From contig NZ_FOVI01000023.1 of the NCBI RefSeq assembly GCF_900115115.1, positions 1 through 44,878 of the forward strand: 44,878 nt of DNA, written 5' to 3'. Origin of the DNA: Paenimyroides ummariense (lineage in GTDB: Bacteria > Bacteroidota > Bacteroidia > Flavobacteriales > Flavobacteriaceae). The notes under the pieces were generated by a model, which worked only from the letters and a program-made list of their open reading frames with translations, searched no databases and was not told where the DNA came from. Of the stretch, positions 8,282-16,620 are shown in pieces. The position numbers were made by a program, and so were the translations under genes. How positions within the stretch are numbered: the stretch's first letter is position 1; each line of letters begins with the position of its first letter.

Positions 8282-9006
8282 TACAATAGATTTTTTAGGG
8301 TTTTCTTGTTCGGTTTCAATACTTCTTTTGGAAAGTATTTTTCCGTGTTTACAAGGTCTTTCCATAGGTTTACGCAATTGCCTTTTATCGGGTTATGATT
8401 GCCTAACAAATGGCTGAAATAGGAATTGAAAAAATAATACTCCCAAGCCTGTATAAATTCTTCTACCGAAGCCGATTTTTTAATATCAACGCTTACCGTT
8501 CCCATACAGACTTTACCGTCTTCATAGATGTTGAAATAAGGTGTATGATACAACTCTGTTTTTTCTGTTGGTCTTCTGTCGCTTGCAAGGGCAAACACCC
8601 TCAAACCGTTTTTACTCGCTTTCCAAAGCATTGGCGGTACTTGTGCTGTTCCGTTTGGAATTTGCAGACTATCCACAAAATACATCTGCCGTTGCTGTGC
8701 TTTGGTGTACCAAATTACCGCTCCCTTATCTGCATTGGGATTGATGTGCAGGATGTTGGTCGGCAAAATTCCGTTTGATTTCAGAAAAGCTTTGTTCTTT
8801 TCCTGTTCGGTATTGAGTGCCTTTGCCAATACGTTGGCTTCCTTTACTGTCAAAGGGTGGGCGTTTATCGGATTACCGTTTTTATCCATATCAAAATGCT
8901 CTACATATACATCGGTGTTGCTTCCTTTGGTTTCATAGAATACCAAAGCGGATTTTGGGTGGTATAATGTGCCAAAGTCCTGTGTTATATCGTTAATTGT
9001 TTCCAT
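8281..9006 (-). CDS. PRTRC system protein B
   Basis: About 241 residues from the ATG at 9006. A TTG nine bases earlier is in frame but less likely. The match to PRTRC B rests on overall content and position: HPKSALVFYETKG near the start, VIWYTKAQQRQMYFV in the middle, FALASDRRPTEKTELYHTPY and YEDGKVCMGTV, and an EYYFFNSYFSHLLG segment toward the end. The function is unknown. PRTRC clusters occur on plasmids and integrative elements and are presumed to help maintenance. It begins 11 bases after F and overlaps ThiF by one base. Confidence 0.82.
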   Translation of the reverse strand: METINDITQDFGTLYHPKSALVFYETKGSNTDVYVEHFDMDKNGNPINAHPLTVKEANVLAKALNTEQEKNKAFLKSNGILPTNILHINPNADKGAVIWYTKAQQRQMYFVDSLQIPNGTAQVPPMLWKASKNGLRVFALASDRRPTEKTELYHTPYFNIYEDGKVCMGTVSVDIKKSASVEEFIQAWEYYFFNSYFSHLLGNHNPIKGNCVNLWKDLVNTEKYFPKEVLKPNKKTLKNLL

Positions 9007-9017
9007 AATTTCCAACT

Positions 9018-10172
9018 TTAAAAGGTGTGTAAAATGTCGCTTAAACTGTGCAATAGTTCAAACAATCGGTTTTCATAGCAAAGGTTGTTGGCGGTTATAT
9101 CCCTGCCGTCAAATTGTTTTAGGATAATGGGTTCTTCCATTTGTCCGCACTCCTGCATTTCGGTGTTGACGGATTCTATAAGGGTTTCATTCAGCCAACC
9201 TTTGTGGTCTGCATAGAATGAAATATACTTTTCCATACCAATTATGTTTTCCATATCTTCCTCCGATGCTTCTCCGTTAGGTTTGGCATTGCGGAACACA
9301 TTCTCATTCGGATAGGTTTGATAAAGGGAAAAGGCTCCTTTTGCTACGGTCAAACATTCGGTATCAAAATCATCTTTGGCATTAAAGCTGTTGATACGCT
9401 GTTCAAATACGGTCAGATTGGTACGGTTATTAATCCGCTGTTCCATATAATCCCCAATGTATTCAGCTTGTTTGATTTCGGCAAGATAAACGGCTGTTTG
9501 CTCGGTTTGGTCATCCATTTCCACCCAATCGTTCATCATTTCATACATCCAATACAGATAACTTGCTTCCTGCCTGTAATACGGAATGTCGGCTATGTGA
9601 TAGAGATAGGTACAAACTGATAACAATAAATGAGCATTTCTTTTCCGCTTACGATTGTGCAACATTCGGTACATTGAAGCAATGGGAATATAAAAAAGTG
9701 TTGAGCCTGTATTGTAGCGTTCCTCACTTACGAAATAGGTTTTCTTACTGTCCTGTACCAAACGTATTTCTTGCCAATCCAAAACCTTTAACTTTAGTTT
9801 TTCTTCCATATCTGACATTGCCAATGCCATATTATAAGGATAAGGAAATTGTTTGCCCTGCATCGGTTCAATTTGGTAATGCTCTGCTAATTTGGAAAGG
9901 GACTGAACAAAATCCCTTTCCGTTTTATCTGATTTCCTGCAAGCCTTTAAGGTTTTTGTTTCTTTCAGTTTAGGCAGAAACGTACACTTTAGAAAACCAT
10001 TGGCAACATTTCTGTCGGTACTGATTTGCGTTTGTCTTTGCGTACTTCGTTTGCATCCTTTGGCTTTTGCATCCAATTGGCGAACTCGTTTAATTGGCGG
10101 TGCAACTGTCGTTGTCGTTGCTGTTCGGGTATTTTGATAGTTCCCGATAGGATATGTTTGTGCATAATTCAT
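9018..10172 (-). CDS. PRTRC system protein F (probable)
   Basis: A 384-residue soluble protein. The first 60 residues are basic and low-complexity (TRTATTTTVAPPIKRVRQLD), the rest mostly helical. I recognise it chiefly by place, between PRTRC C and B in the standard E-C-F-B-ThiF order, and by its length. No catalytic motif is visible. Start ATG at 10172, 17 bases after the C gene. The function is unknown. Confidence 0.65.
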   Translation of the reverse strand: MNYAQTYPIGNYQNTRTATTTTVAPPIKRVRQLDAKAKGCKRSTQRQTQISTDRNVANGFLKCTFLPKLKETKTLKACRKSDKTERDFVQSLSKLAEHYQIEPMQGKQFPYPYNMALAMSDMEEKLKLKVLDWQEIRLVQDSKKTYFVSEERYNTGSTLFYIPIASMYRMLHNRKRKRNAHLLLSVCTYLYHIADIPYYRQEASYLYWMYEMMNDWVEMDDQTEQTAVYLAEIKQAEYIGDYMEQRINNRTNLTVFEQRINSFNAKDDFDTECLTVAKGAFSLYQTYPNENVFRNAKPNGEASEEDMENIIGMEKYISFYADHKGWLNETLIESVNTEMQECGQMEEPIILKQFDGRDITANNLCYENRLFELLHSLSDILHTF

Positions 10173-10189
10173 TGCTTTAAATATTTGGT

Positions 10190-10408
10190 TTAACCTTTCG
10201 TTCCCATTACGCTCTCAAATTTGTACTCTAGCGCATCATCTTTGATTTGCGGTGCAGATGCTTTCGCAGTTGTGAGTATCGGATACATATTGGCGTAAAA
10301 ATTCATTACGGCTTCCACGCTCCAACGTGGTTCGGGGTCGGTAAGTCTTACTTCCTGTCCTTTATCTTTGAGTATAAACACCCGTTCTAATTGCGTTGCT
10401 AATAACAT
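10190..10408 (-). CDS. PRTRC system protein C
   Basis: A 72-residue protein. The sequence LERVFILKDKGQEVRLTDPE, then WSVEAVMNFYANMYPILTTA, is typical of the small PRTRC C family: a beta hairpin followed by the PxxSVEEVxxFYAxxYPEL-like helix. No enzymatic motif. It lies 17 bases after E and 17 before F in the same operon. Confidence 0.88.
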   Translation of the reverse strand: MLLATQLERVFILKDKGQEVRLTDPEPRWSVEAVMNFYANMYPILTTAKASAPQIKDDALEYKFESVMGTKG

Positions 10409-10425
10409 AATGTTCGTTTTAATCG

Positions 10426-11037
10426 TTAATACTCTGTTTCTTCTTCGTCCGTTTCATCTATGGGATAATCGGCTGTAACTTCTTCCGTTTTTGGCGGTTC
10501 GGGTGTGGTTTCTTCCATTGCTCCGAAAAGGTTTGGTGTATCGAATTTTGCAGACAATGCCGTTTTGCGTTTGCGTATCTCATCTGCTTTTTCGGGAAAC
10601 TCGGTTATATCGGGAACTTTCATCCACGCTTCACGGAATTTTCCCTCTTTTTCGAGTTCGTCAGCCTTTGCCATTCCGTCTTTAAATTTCTTGTCTTTGG
10701 CTTCTTTTTCCTTTTTGGATTTCTCGGTCTTTTCTTTCTCCATTGCCGATTGCTGTTTGACAATTTCCATTTGTTTTAGGAATTTTTCCATATCCACCAT
10801 TACACCCGAAACGGTCTGTATAGGCGTGGTTATCTGCTCAAAAAATCCTTCGTCAAAATCCTGTGGCGTGGCGTTAAAAGTCAATGGGGGAATTAGATTT
10901 TTGGCACTATCTCCGCATTGCTCGTTATTGAGTAGTACCGATACTATAAGGTTGTTTTCTGCTCCTTTGGAAATGTTCAGTTGTAATACACCTGTAAAGT
11001 CCAAAGCTTGTATCTGATTGAAAAAATTGGTATTCAT
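10426..11037 (-). CDS. PRTRC system protein E
   Basis: A 203-residue protein. The N-terminal domain (about 1-95) includes LQLNISKGAENNLIVSVLLN and the conserved LIPPLTFNATPQDFDEGFFE, which marks the PRTRC E family. It is followed by a long charged helix rich in Lys and Glu (about 95-165), probably coiled coil, and a very acidic tail ending DETDEEETEY. It may bind a DNA-binding or ThiF partner; no activity is known. It is followed closely by C. Confidence 0.88.
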   Translation of the reverse strand: MNTNFFNQIQALDFTGVLQLNISKGAENNLIVSVLLNNEQCGDSAKNLIPPLTFNATPQDFDEGFFEQITTPIQTVSGVMVDMEKFLKQMEIVKQQSAMEKEKTEKSKKEKEAKDKKFKDGMAKADELEKEGKFREAWMKVPDITEFPEKADEIRKRKTALSAKFDTPNLFGAMEETTPEPPKTEEVTADYPIDETDEEETEY

Positions 11038-11049
11038 CGTTCTGAAATT

Positions 11050-11256
11050 TTAATTGTGATCTGTTCGTTTTTTGATTGCTGTAAGTTTCTCGTGTATGTC
11101 TGTCCAATAGGCTTTTTGTCTTTTGTCGAACTCTGAAAAACTCTTGTCCTCGTGGTGGTATCCCGTATTGCGTTTGGCTATCTTGATAGCTTCTTTTAGA
11201 TTGGTTATTTCAATTTCGCAACCGTTCAAATCCGTTACTTTAAAAAGGCAGGTCAT
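11050..11256 (-). CDS. small conserved protein between ssb and PRTRC E
   Basis: A 68-residue protein beginning MTCLFKVTDLNGCEIEITNL and ending in a basic helix (AIKKRTDHN). I do not assign a function. It overlaps the end of ssb by 17 bases and lies 12 bases before PRTRC E, so it is translated with both. The beta-strand/helix layout and charged surface suggest a small soluble accessory protein of the element. Confidence 0.65.
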   Translation of the reverse strand: MTCLFKVTDLNGCEIEITNLKEAIKIAKRNTGYHHEDKSFSEFDKRQKAYWTDIHEKLTAIKKRTDHN

Positions 11257-11629
11257 CTTCTTTTACTTGCAGGTTTATATTCTTGTTTTCATCTATAGCA
11301 GATGGTTGGCTATTCATATTTCTACTACTACCGTGAAGCTTAATGTTAGATGTATGGAAATTTAAGCCTGCTTTCGGTTCTCCATCCTTCCCTATCCATG
11401 CTCTTGTACTTACCCTACCTAAAAGTTCCACCAAAGTTCCTTTTGTAAGTAAGCTTACAACTTTTGTTGATATCCAATAAGAACAGTCAAAATAGATTGT
11501 CTGCTCAACTCGTTCCCCTTGTTTGTTTTTAAAATTTTCGTTTGTAGCAATTGAAAAATTCACTACCTGTCTTTCGTTCGACAATGTGCGGACTTCCGCA
11601 TCCCTTGTCACTCTTCCAATAATGTTCAT
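11240..11629 (-). CDS. ssb: single-stranded DNA-binding protein of the mobile element
   Basis: About 129 residues from the ATG at 11629, chosen because MNIIGRVTRDAEVRTL is the normal beginning of an SSB OB-fold; a frame extends 39 bases further without support. OB-fold signs are VNFSIATNENFKNKQGE, TIYFDCSYWI and GTLVELLGRVSTRAWIGKDG. The C-terminus ends VKEDDLPF, the acidic tip by which SSB recruits partner proteins. It probably coats the single-stranded DNA formed during transfer. First gene of the PRTRC operon. Confidence 0.92.
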   Translation of the reverse strand: MNIIGRVTRDAEVRTLSNERQVVNFSIATNENFKNKQGERVEQTIYFDCSYWISTKVVSLLTKGTLVELLGRVSTRAWIGKDGEPKAGLNFHTSNIKLHGSSRNMNSQPSAIDENKNINLQVKEDDLPF

Positions 11630-11668
11630 AATAGAATTATTTAAATGATTAAAACTCTTTACTTCCAC

Positions 11669-12225
11669 TTTCTCTTCTTTTTTCTGAGAAATATTTCCAA
11701 AAGAAAAACGGAAAAAAGAAAGCAGATAAACAAAGTGGTCTATGGAGAAAACAAAAAGGAAACGGAATAATTGGAGGGTACCTTTTAGGGAGGAAGCCGT
11801 TTATGCCGTAGTCTTTTGGTTGGGAAGATGCCACGGGAAGACCACTATAAATTAGCTGCCTTTTTACCGGTTGACTATGGAAGATTAAGCTTGAGCTCTT
11901 ATAGAAAATGTCATGGATTCAGAGTCCGTGAATAAAAGTTTAAAAAAGAAGTTTGGAAGTATTGAAAAACTCTTTTTTAATGTTTTATCAAATTAAAACC
12001 TAAAGCTCTTTTACAGAATGATCTTGAGAGTGATGGTAAATGTGCTGTGGTTTTTAAAACATATCAAGTCAAATTTATTTTATTGGTAAATAGCTAAAAA
12101 TTAGAATATCAATATCATGGAATAAGAATTACAATGAAAAACGGTAGTATATCTCGCACTTATAATTTCATAATATCGATTAAATATAAAATCTACTCAA
12201 AGTATATTTTTTAATTTTACAGATT
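11669..12225. other. 557-base gap without a supported gene
   Basis: The stretch upstream of ssb presumably carries the PRTRC operon promoter, but I cannot point to a clear TAnnTTTG box. The part near 11760-11850 is GC-richer than the AT-rich remainder. Short frames show no homology I recognise. Confidence 0.5.
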
Positions 12226-12762
12226 ATGAATATAAAGATAAGAAAAGAAGAAAAGGAAGATTTCAAAACAGTTTTTGAACTTATTCGATTGGCTTTTGAA
12301 AATGTAGAATTGAGTGATCATAAAGAGCAGTTTTTAGTGGAAAGACTGCGCAGATCTGATGCATTTATTCCCGAGTTGTCACTTGTTGCTGAAGCAGATA
12401 ATCGAATTATCGGATACATACTGCTTACTAAAATTAACATTGAAGACGCCGATAAAAATACTTATCCCTCACTTGCATTAGCTCCCGTTGCTGTATTGCC
12501 GGACTATCAAGGAAAAGGCATTGGTGGAAAACTTATAAAAACTGCCCACGACATAGCAAAAAAATTGGGATTTGGTTCAGTAGTGTTGTTAGGACACGAA
12601 GATTACTACCCGAAGTTTGGATATAAACTAACCAAGGAGTTTGGGATAAAGCTACCCTTTGATGTTCCAGAAAATAACTGTATGGCAATAGAACTATCGC
12701 AAAATGCGTTGCAAAATGTAAAAGGTGTTGTTAGATATCCGAAAGCGTTTGAAGTTGAATAA
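12226..12762 (+). CDS. GNAT N-acetyltransferase (YhbS-like)
   Basis: A 178-residue GNAT enzyme. The acetyl-CoA site is LALAPVAVLPDYQGKGIGGK, with the R/Q-x-x-G-x-G/A pyrophosphate loop as QGKGIG, followed by LGFGSVVLLGHEDYYPKFGY, typical of the YhbS branch. The substrate cannot be read from sequence. It is a single plus-strand gene with no operon partner. It starts at ATG 12226 after an AT-rich region. Confidence 0.85.
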   Translation: MNIKIRKEEKEDFKTVFELIRLAFENVELSDHKEQFLVERLRRSDAFIPELSLVAEADNRIIGYILLTKINIEDADKNTYPSLALAPVAVLPDYQGKGIGGKLIKTAHDIAKKLGFGSVVLLGHEDYYPKFGYKLTKEFGIKLPFDVPENNCMAIELSQNALQNVKGVVRYPKAFEVE

Positions 12763-12884
12763 ATCACTGATACTTTTTACTTCTTTTCTTTAAATATCAA
12801 AAGAATCTACAAATCATTCTCTGTTTGTTCTTTTTATTACATGCGTTTATCCCGAAAACGGTTAAACAAACTGCTATATTAACT

Positions 12885-13517
12885 TCAATTAATCCCCTCT
12901 TTAGCCTCCTTTAATATATTTTCGGCTCTCATCTTTATGGCTTTAGGCAATAACCTAAAATTATCATCCATCTCTTCACGGTATTTATCCTCAGGCTGAA
13001 ATGGAAGCCATGCTGTAATTTTAGATTTCGAAAAAGTTTTACTATTATTTTTTGTGTAAACAATAACCTTCAGTGGTTTTACATCTAATCCATCAGATTC
13101 TTCAAAATATGTAAGATAAAACTCAGGAAATCCGTTATTATCGGCATCTGCTATTTCACAATAGTTAATAAGATATCGGGGTTGGGATAATCCTTTTGCG
13201 AAATCCTTAAATGTCATTACTAGTACTATTCCTCCATGATCTTCAAGATAAATTCCTGAATGCAGATCTTTTGGGATATCGTCTAAAAGCGCTGTGTTTT
13301 TTGCTTTACTTTCGTTTAAATACCATATATAACTTCCATGTTTGGGTACAAACGTCTTTACAATCATTACAGGATTACCTTCTAAAGGATTTCCCAGATC
13401 TTCAATAATATCTACAAATTTTCTATCGTTAGAAAAGTACACACCTGTTTCTATCTGAGCATTTACAGACAAACTAACTATACTTGCAGTAAGCACTAGT
13501 ATATTTTTTAAATTCAT
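12885..13517 (-). CDS. secreted protein of unknown function
   Basis: A 210-residue protein with a signal peptide (MNLKNILVLTASIVSLSVNA, cut before QIETG). The mature part is beta-rich with aromatic and acidic residues. NYCEIADADNNGFPEFYLTY looks like the DxDxNG-type repeats of calcium-binding or FG-GAP-like proteins, followed by ESDGLDVKPLKVIVYT. It ends in a basic amphipathic helix. No enzyme motif. It is a lone gene, probably periplasmic. Confidence 0.7.
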   Translation of the reverse strand: MNLKNILVLTASIVSLSVNAQIETGVYFSNDRKFVDIIEDLGNPLEGNPVMIVKTFVPKHGSYIWYLNESKAKNTALLDDIPKDLHSGIYLEDHGGIVLVMTFKDFAKGLSQPRYLINYCEIADADNNGFPEFYLTYFEESDGLDVKPLKVIVYTKNNSKTFSKSKITAWLPFQPEDKYREEMDDNFRLLPKAIKMRAENILKEAKEGIN

Positions 13518-13882
13518 TTTAAGTGATTTAAATGAGTTTAGAGTTTATATTTTGTATTAAACAATTATTGATGATTCAATCAATTTTTCTCTTAATATCT
13601 TTTAGCAATAATCTCAAAAATTTCTAATATTATTTCGCAATGCAATATAGCCTTTTAATCTTTTATGGAATTTAATTCTTTAAAATAGGATCCCTATCAA
13701 GTAAACAGATCATTAAAAAAGCTATCTGGTAATTTTCGTGCTTAATAGAATTCTATTTTCTTCAAGAATACATCTGTTATTTAGATTACATGAGACATAA
13801 AAAGTAAAAAACAGCACGCTACTTCCACTTGCCTACTTTCACCACCCCACTGCTATAAATTGCATTGTAAAATAGATCTACA
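13518..13882. other. 365-base gap without a supported gene
   Basis: AT-rich intergenic DNA between the divergent secreted-protein and HTH genes. It must hold both promoters, but I see no consensus box good enough to name. Confidence 0.4.
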
Positions 13883-14155
13883 ATGGAAAACCAGATAACA
13901 AAAGAAGATTTAAGACAGTTTCGTTTACTCTTGCTGAACGATATAGAGAATCTGATTGCGAATAAAAAGAAAGGATATACAACCAAGATAACGGAAGACC
14001 CAGAATGGATACGCAGTAAATCAATCCGCCAAATTTTGAATATATCTCCGGCAACTTTACAAAACCTGAGAATCAGTGGAAAAATAGAATATAGGAAAGT
14101 TTTGGGTTCCTACTATTATAAAAAGGAGGATTTGCTTAAGCTTTTTAATAAGTAA
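13883..14155 (+). CDS. small HTH DNA-binding protein (excisionase-like)
   Basis: A 90-residue protein. An N-terminal helix (about 6-28) leads to an HTH_17/MerR-like domain: WIRSKSIRQILNISPATLQN, then LRISGKIEYRKVLGSYYYKK and EDLLKLF. The layout is that of the small helix-turn-helix proteins on Bacteroidota mobile elements, which serve as excision or transcription factors. A second protein with the same layout is at 38028-38342 in this window. It lies 4 bases before the next gene and upstream of the att-like region. Confidence 0.8.
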   Translation: MENQITKEDLRQFRLLLLNDIENLIANKKKGYTTKITEDPEWIRSKSIRQILNISPATLQNLRISGKIEYRKVLGSYYYKKEDLLKLFNK

Positions 14156-14159
14156 GGAC

Positions 14160-14447
14160 ATGATCGTAAAAAATTACAATCATATTTTTGAAACTATGGA
14201 GAAAGATATTAGGATTAATGTTTGGCATCTCGCATTAATTCTTGCGATATTGCGTCTAGCAGATTTACAAAATAATTTTAGTACCATTCGGGTAAGCAGA
14301 TCTGTGCTTATGAAATTGTCGCACATTCGGACATTCCCTACTTATCACAAATATTTTAAAGAACTACAGGAATTCGGATACATTACCTACTCCCCTTCCT
14401 ACCACCCAGGATTCAAAAGCACTATTACACTAAACATTGTAAAATAA
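14160..14447 (+). CDS. small protein, possible winged-helix, partner of the HTH gene
   Basis: A 95-residue protein, basic and helical, ending in a beta hairpin (FGYITYSPSYHPGFKSTITL). The order helix, helix, strand pair would fit a winged-helix fold, and RVSRSVLMKLSHIRTFPTYH looks like a recognition segment. I do not know a family name. It is coupled to the preceding HTH gene (4-base spacing), a pair that recurs near element ends. Confidence 0.65.
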   Translation: MIVKNYNHIFETMEKDIRINVWHLALILAILRLADLQNNFSTIRVSRSVLMKLSHIRTFPTYHKYFKELQEFGYITYSPSYHPGFKSTITLNIVK

Positions 14448-14633
14448 ACAATCTACTTAATTTAAGTGGGAGAATAAATAAATCTTGTTCTTCATCCACA
14501 TATATTAATTGCTTTTGAAATAAAAAAGCAATTTAAAGATAATAACAGTAAAAAAAACTTCAATTTCAACTATCTGATTATTAAATAAAAGAAAAAAAAC
14601 TTAACTTTTTTTCAAAAAAAACGTTCTAAAAGC

Positions 14634-14664
14634 TTGGTTGGTTTTAAAAAGCCTCCTATATTTG
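14634..14664 (+). promoter_or_regulatory. strong Bacteroidota-type promoter without an obvious product
   Basis: TTGG at 14634-14637 and TATATTTG at 14657-14664 (exact TAnnTTTG) are 19 bases apart, the spacing expected for the primary sigma factor. The bases after the -7 box, CACCG, resemble those of stable-RNA promoters in this phylum. No open frame starts for more than 500 bases downstream, and the first recognisable thing is a tRNA-Ser 3' end at 14918. Confidence 0.6.
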
Positions 14665-14850
14665 CACCGTTGAAAATAACAAAAGCATAAGCTCTAAAGG
14701 TTCAACAAAAAGTAATTAATTAAGAATTAAAATACAATATCTTAATTATAAGTTCTAAAATATTTTGCAGACATTAAATAGAAATTTTCAAATCTATTCC
14801 GTATGCAAAAATATAAATGATATTTCGGATTTTAAAGTATAAATTATTTT

Positions 14851-14868
14851 GTGGCAAGTTCGTGGCAA
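14851..14868 (+). repeat. paired GTGGCAA repeat, left of the att core (integrase arm-type site)
   Basis: GTGGCAA occurs at 14851-14857 and 14862-14868, an 11-bp period (one helical turn). The same pair with the same spacing occurs at 15068-15085 on the other side of the tRNA remnant and next to the integrase gene. Identity in sequence and spacing suggests arm-type binding sites. Confidence 0.6.
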
Positions 14869-14917
14869 TCTTAATTTAAAAACTTCAAAACCCTTACAAT
14901 ATATAATACTAAAGGAG

Positions 14918-14944
14918 TGAGTTCAAATACCTCTTTCTCCGCCA
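14918..14944 (+). other. tRNA-Ser 3'-end remnant, likely attachment core
   Basis: The sequence TGAGTTCAAATACC is followed by CTCTTTCTCCGCCA. It reads as a T-loop (TTCAAAT), the 3' strand of an acceptor stem (TTTCTCC), discriminator G and CCA. The G73 discriminator and that stem fit tRNA-Ser. The matching 5' half (GGAGAAA and D/anticodon arms) is absent upstream and the T-stem pairing is imperfect, so this is a fragment. Tyrosine integrases of such elements commonly cut at tRNA 3' ends, and one is encoded 270 bases on. Confidence 0.6.
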
Positions 14945-14986
14945 AATATAATCAGTATTATTATTGATTTGTGCTAAAAGGCCTAT

Positions 14987-15023
14987 AAAACCTGCAATCG
15001 TTTAAGATGTGCAGGTTTTTTTA
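14987..15023 (+). terminator. intrinsic terminator after the tRNA remnant
   Basis: AAAACCTGCA (14987-14996) pairs exactly with TGCAGGTTTT (15010-15019) and is followed by more T residues. The hairpin lies about 43 bases after the CCA of the tRNA-Ser remnant, where a tRNA terminator would be. Confidence 0.8.
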
Positions 15024-15067
15024 TGACCATGAGAATCACCAAAATTTATAAAAACGCCCAAAATTCT

Positions 15068-15111
15068 GTGGCAAAATCGTGGCAATTTTTACTGTAAAAA
15101 AATATTGCCAC
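15068..15111. repeat. paired GTGGCAA repeat plus inverted copy, right of the att core
   Basis: GTGGCAA is at 15068-15074 and 15079-15085 (11-bp period) and in inverted form, TTGCCAC, at 15105-15111. The pair matches that at 14851-14868. Proximity to the integrase start (15214) suggests the integrase's arm-binding region. Confidence 0.6.
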
Positions 15112-15213
15112 AAAACACCACTTAAACAACTGATTTTCAACATGTAAATAATTTTAACGACTTGAATTTAAAGTATTGTAATTCGATATTTATCAATATT
15201 TAAATTTTCATAT

Positions 15214-16620
15214 ATGTTAGAAGCAAGCTACGGGTTAAATTTTTTCCTAAAAACTCATCATAAAGGATCCGATTTAAGGTATATATACTTAAGGATTACC
15301 GTTGACGGAATAAAAAAAGAAGCATCTACCAAAAGGAAATGGGACGCAGCCCGTTGGAATCAGAAAATCGAAAAAGCTACCGGAACAAAAGAAGATGCTA
15401 AGTCTTTAAATTTCTTTTTAGAGTCAATTAAAAGAAAGATTGAAAATTATAAAATTCAGCTCATCAATAGAAATACTCCCATAACTTCTCAAAACCTTAT
15501 AGATTTTGTTTTAGGGAATACTGAAGGAAATACTAAAGTATTGGAGGAGTTTCAAAAGCACAATGACGAGATCTTCGCCTTAGTTTCTAAAGGAGAATAC
15601 AGTAAGGGTACTCACGAACGATATGTAACAGCCAGATCCCATGTTGAACAGTTTATAAAACTCAAGTATAAAGTAGACGATTTAGAGTTCAGACAACTAA
15701 ACCATGAGTTCATTCAAGATTATGACTTTTTTTTACGTACAGTCAGAAATTGTCAGAACAACAGTACCGTAAAGTATATAGCAAATTTCAAAAAGATTAT
15801 TTTCAGAGCGATTTCAAAAGAGATTATAGCATCTGACCCTTTTAAATCATTTAAAAACAAAAAAACTGCAGTTAGGAAAACACCTTTAAGTTCCCAAGAA
15901 TTGTATACATTAGAGAACAAAGTGTTCGATTCTGAAAGATTGAATGAAGTCCGTGATATATTTATTTTTCAATGTTATACAGGATTAGCATACATAGACG
16001 TTAAGCAATTGAATAAGGAAGAAATCAGAACAGGAATAGATGGCAAACAGTGGATAATTTCCAACAGACAGAAAACAGGTTCATCCACTACTATTCCCCT
16101 ACTTGCAAAAGCAATCGAAATTCTTGAAAAATATAAAGAACATTCTTTTTGTAAAAAAAACAATGTATTGCTTCCCGTCAAATCCAACCAAAAGATGAAC
16201 GAATACTTAAAGGAGATTGCAACATTATGTGGTATTGATGACCTACTTACTACACACAAAGCAAGGCGAACTTTTGGTAGTACTGTTACTTTAAACAATG
16301 GAGTACCTATGCACGTTGTAAAAGAAATGCTGGGACACCAATCAATAAGACAAACAGAGGAATACGCATTGACGGAACAAGCTACTATTGGAAAAGAAAT
16401 GAGTATACTTGAAACAAAGATATCTACCAGATTAAAGAAAGAATCTTCAAATGCTTTAGACTTATTAAAAAATATAGAAAGTGAAATATATACTTTATCA
16501 AAGAATATGGAGGTCCAAGAAGAAATTTTAGCCAACTGGGGAATTACAACAATAAGTTACAACGATATGGAACCAGGCGAAGCTTTGGAATTGTTTTTAA
16601 AAGAGCTTACCGGAATTTAA
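15214..16620 (+). CDS. int: tyrosine recombinase/integrase of a mobile element
   Basis: A 468-residue site-specific recombinase. An N-terminal arm-binding domain (about 1-95) is followed by a SAM-like core-binding domain (about 105-210) and the catalytic domain (220-390). Visible catalytic residues are Lys287 (RQKTGS), His348 and Arg351 (HKARRTFG), His375 (MLGHQS) and the nucleophile Tyr384 (TEEYA). The first arginine is missing: the place reads CYTGLAYID, as in many Bacteroidota integrases including the CTnDOT group. The C-terminal 80 residues form a helical tail beyond the usual end. The gene sits directly beside a tRNA-Ser remnant and paired repeats that look like its attachment site. Confidence 0.93.
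   Translation: MLEASYGLNFFLKTHHKGSDLRYIYLRITVDGIKKEASTKRKWDAARWNQKIEKATGTKEDAKSLNFFLESIKRKIENYKIQLINRNTPITSQNLIDFVLGNTEGNTKVLEEFQKHNDEIFALVSKGEYSKGTHERYVTARSHVEQFIKLKYKVDDLEFRQLNHEFIQDYDFFLRTVRNCQNNSTVKYIANFKKIIFRAISKEIIASDPFKSFKNKKTAVRKTPLSSQELYTLENKVFDSERLNEVRDIFIFQCYTGLAYIDVKQLNKEEIRTGIDGKQWIISNRQKTGSSTTIPLLAKAIEILEKYKEHSFCKKNNVLLPVKSNQKMNEYLKEIATLCGIDDLLTTHKARRTFGSTVTLNNGVPMHVVKEMLGHQSIRQTEEYALTEQATIGKEMSILETKISTRLKKESSNALDLLKNIESEIYTLSKNMEVQEEILANWGITTISYNDMEPGEALELFLKELTGI

Noticed and set aside
11649..11834. A 61-residue minus-strand frame before ssb
   Set aside because: Pro/Phe-rich translation of low-complexity DNA with no homology in sight.
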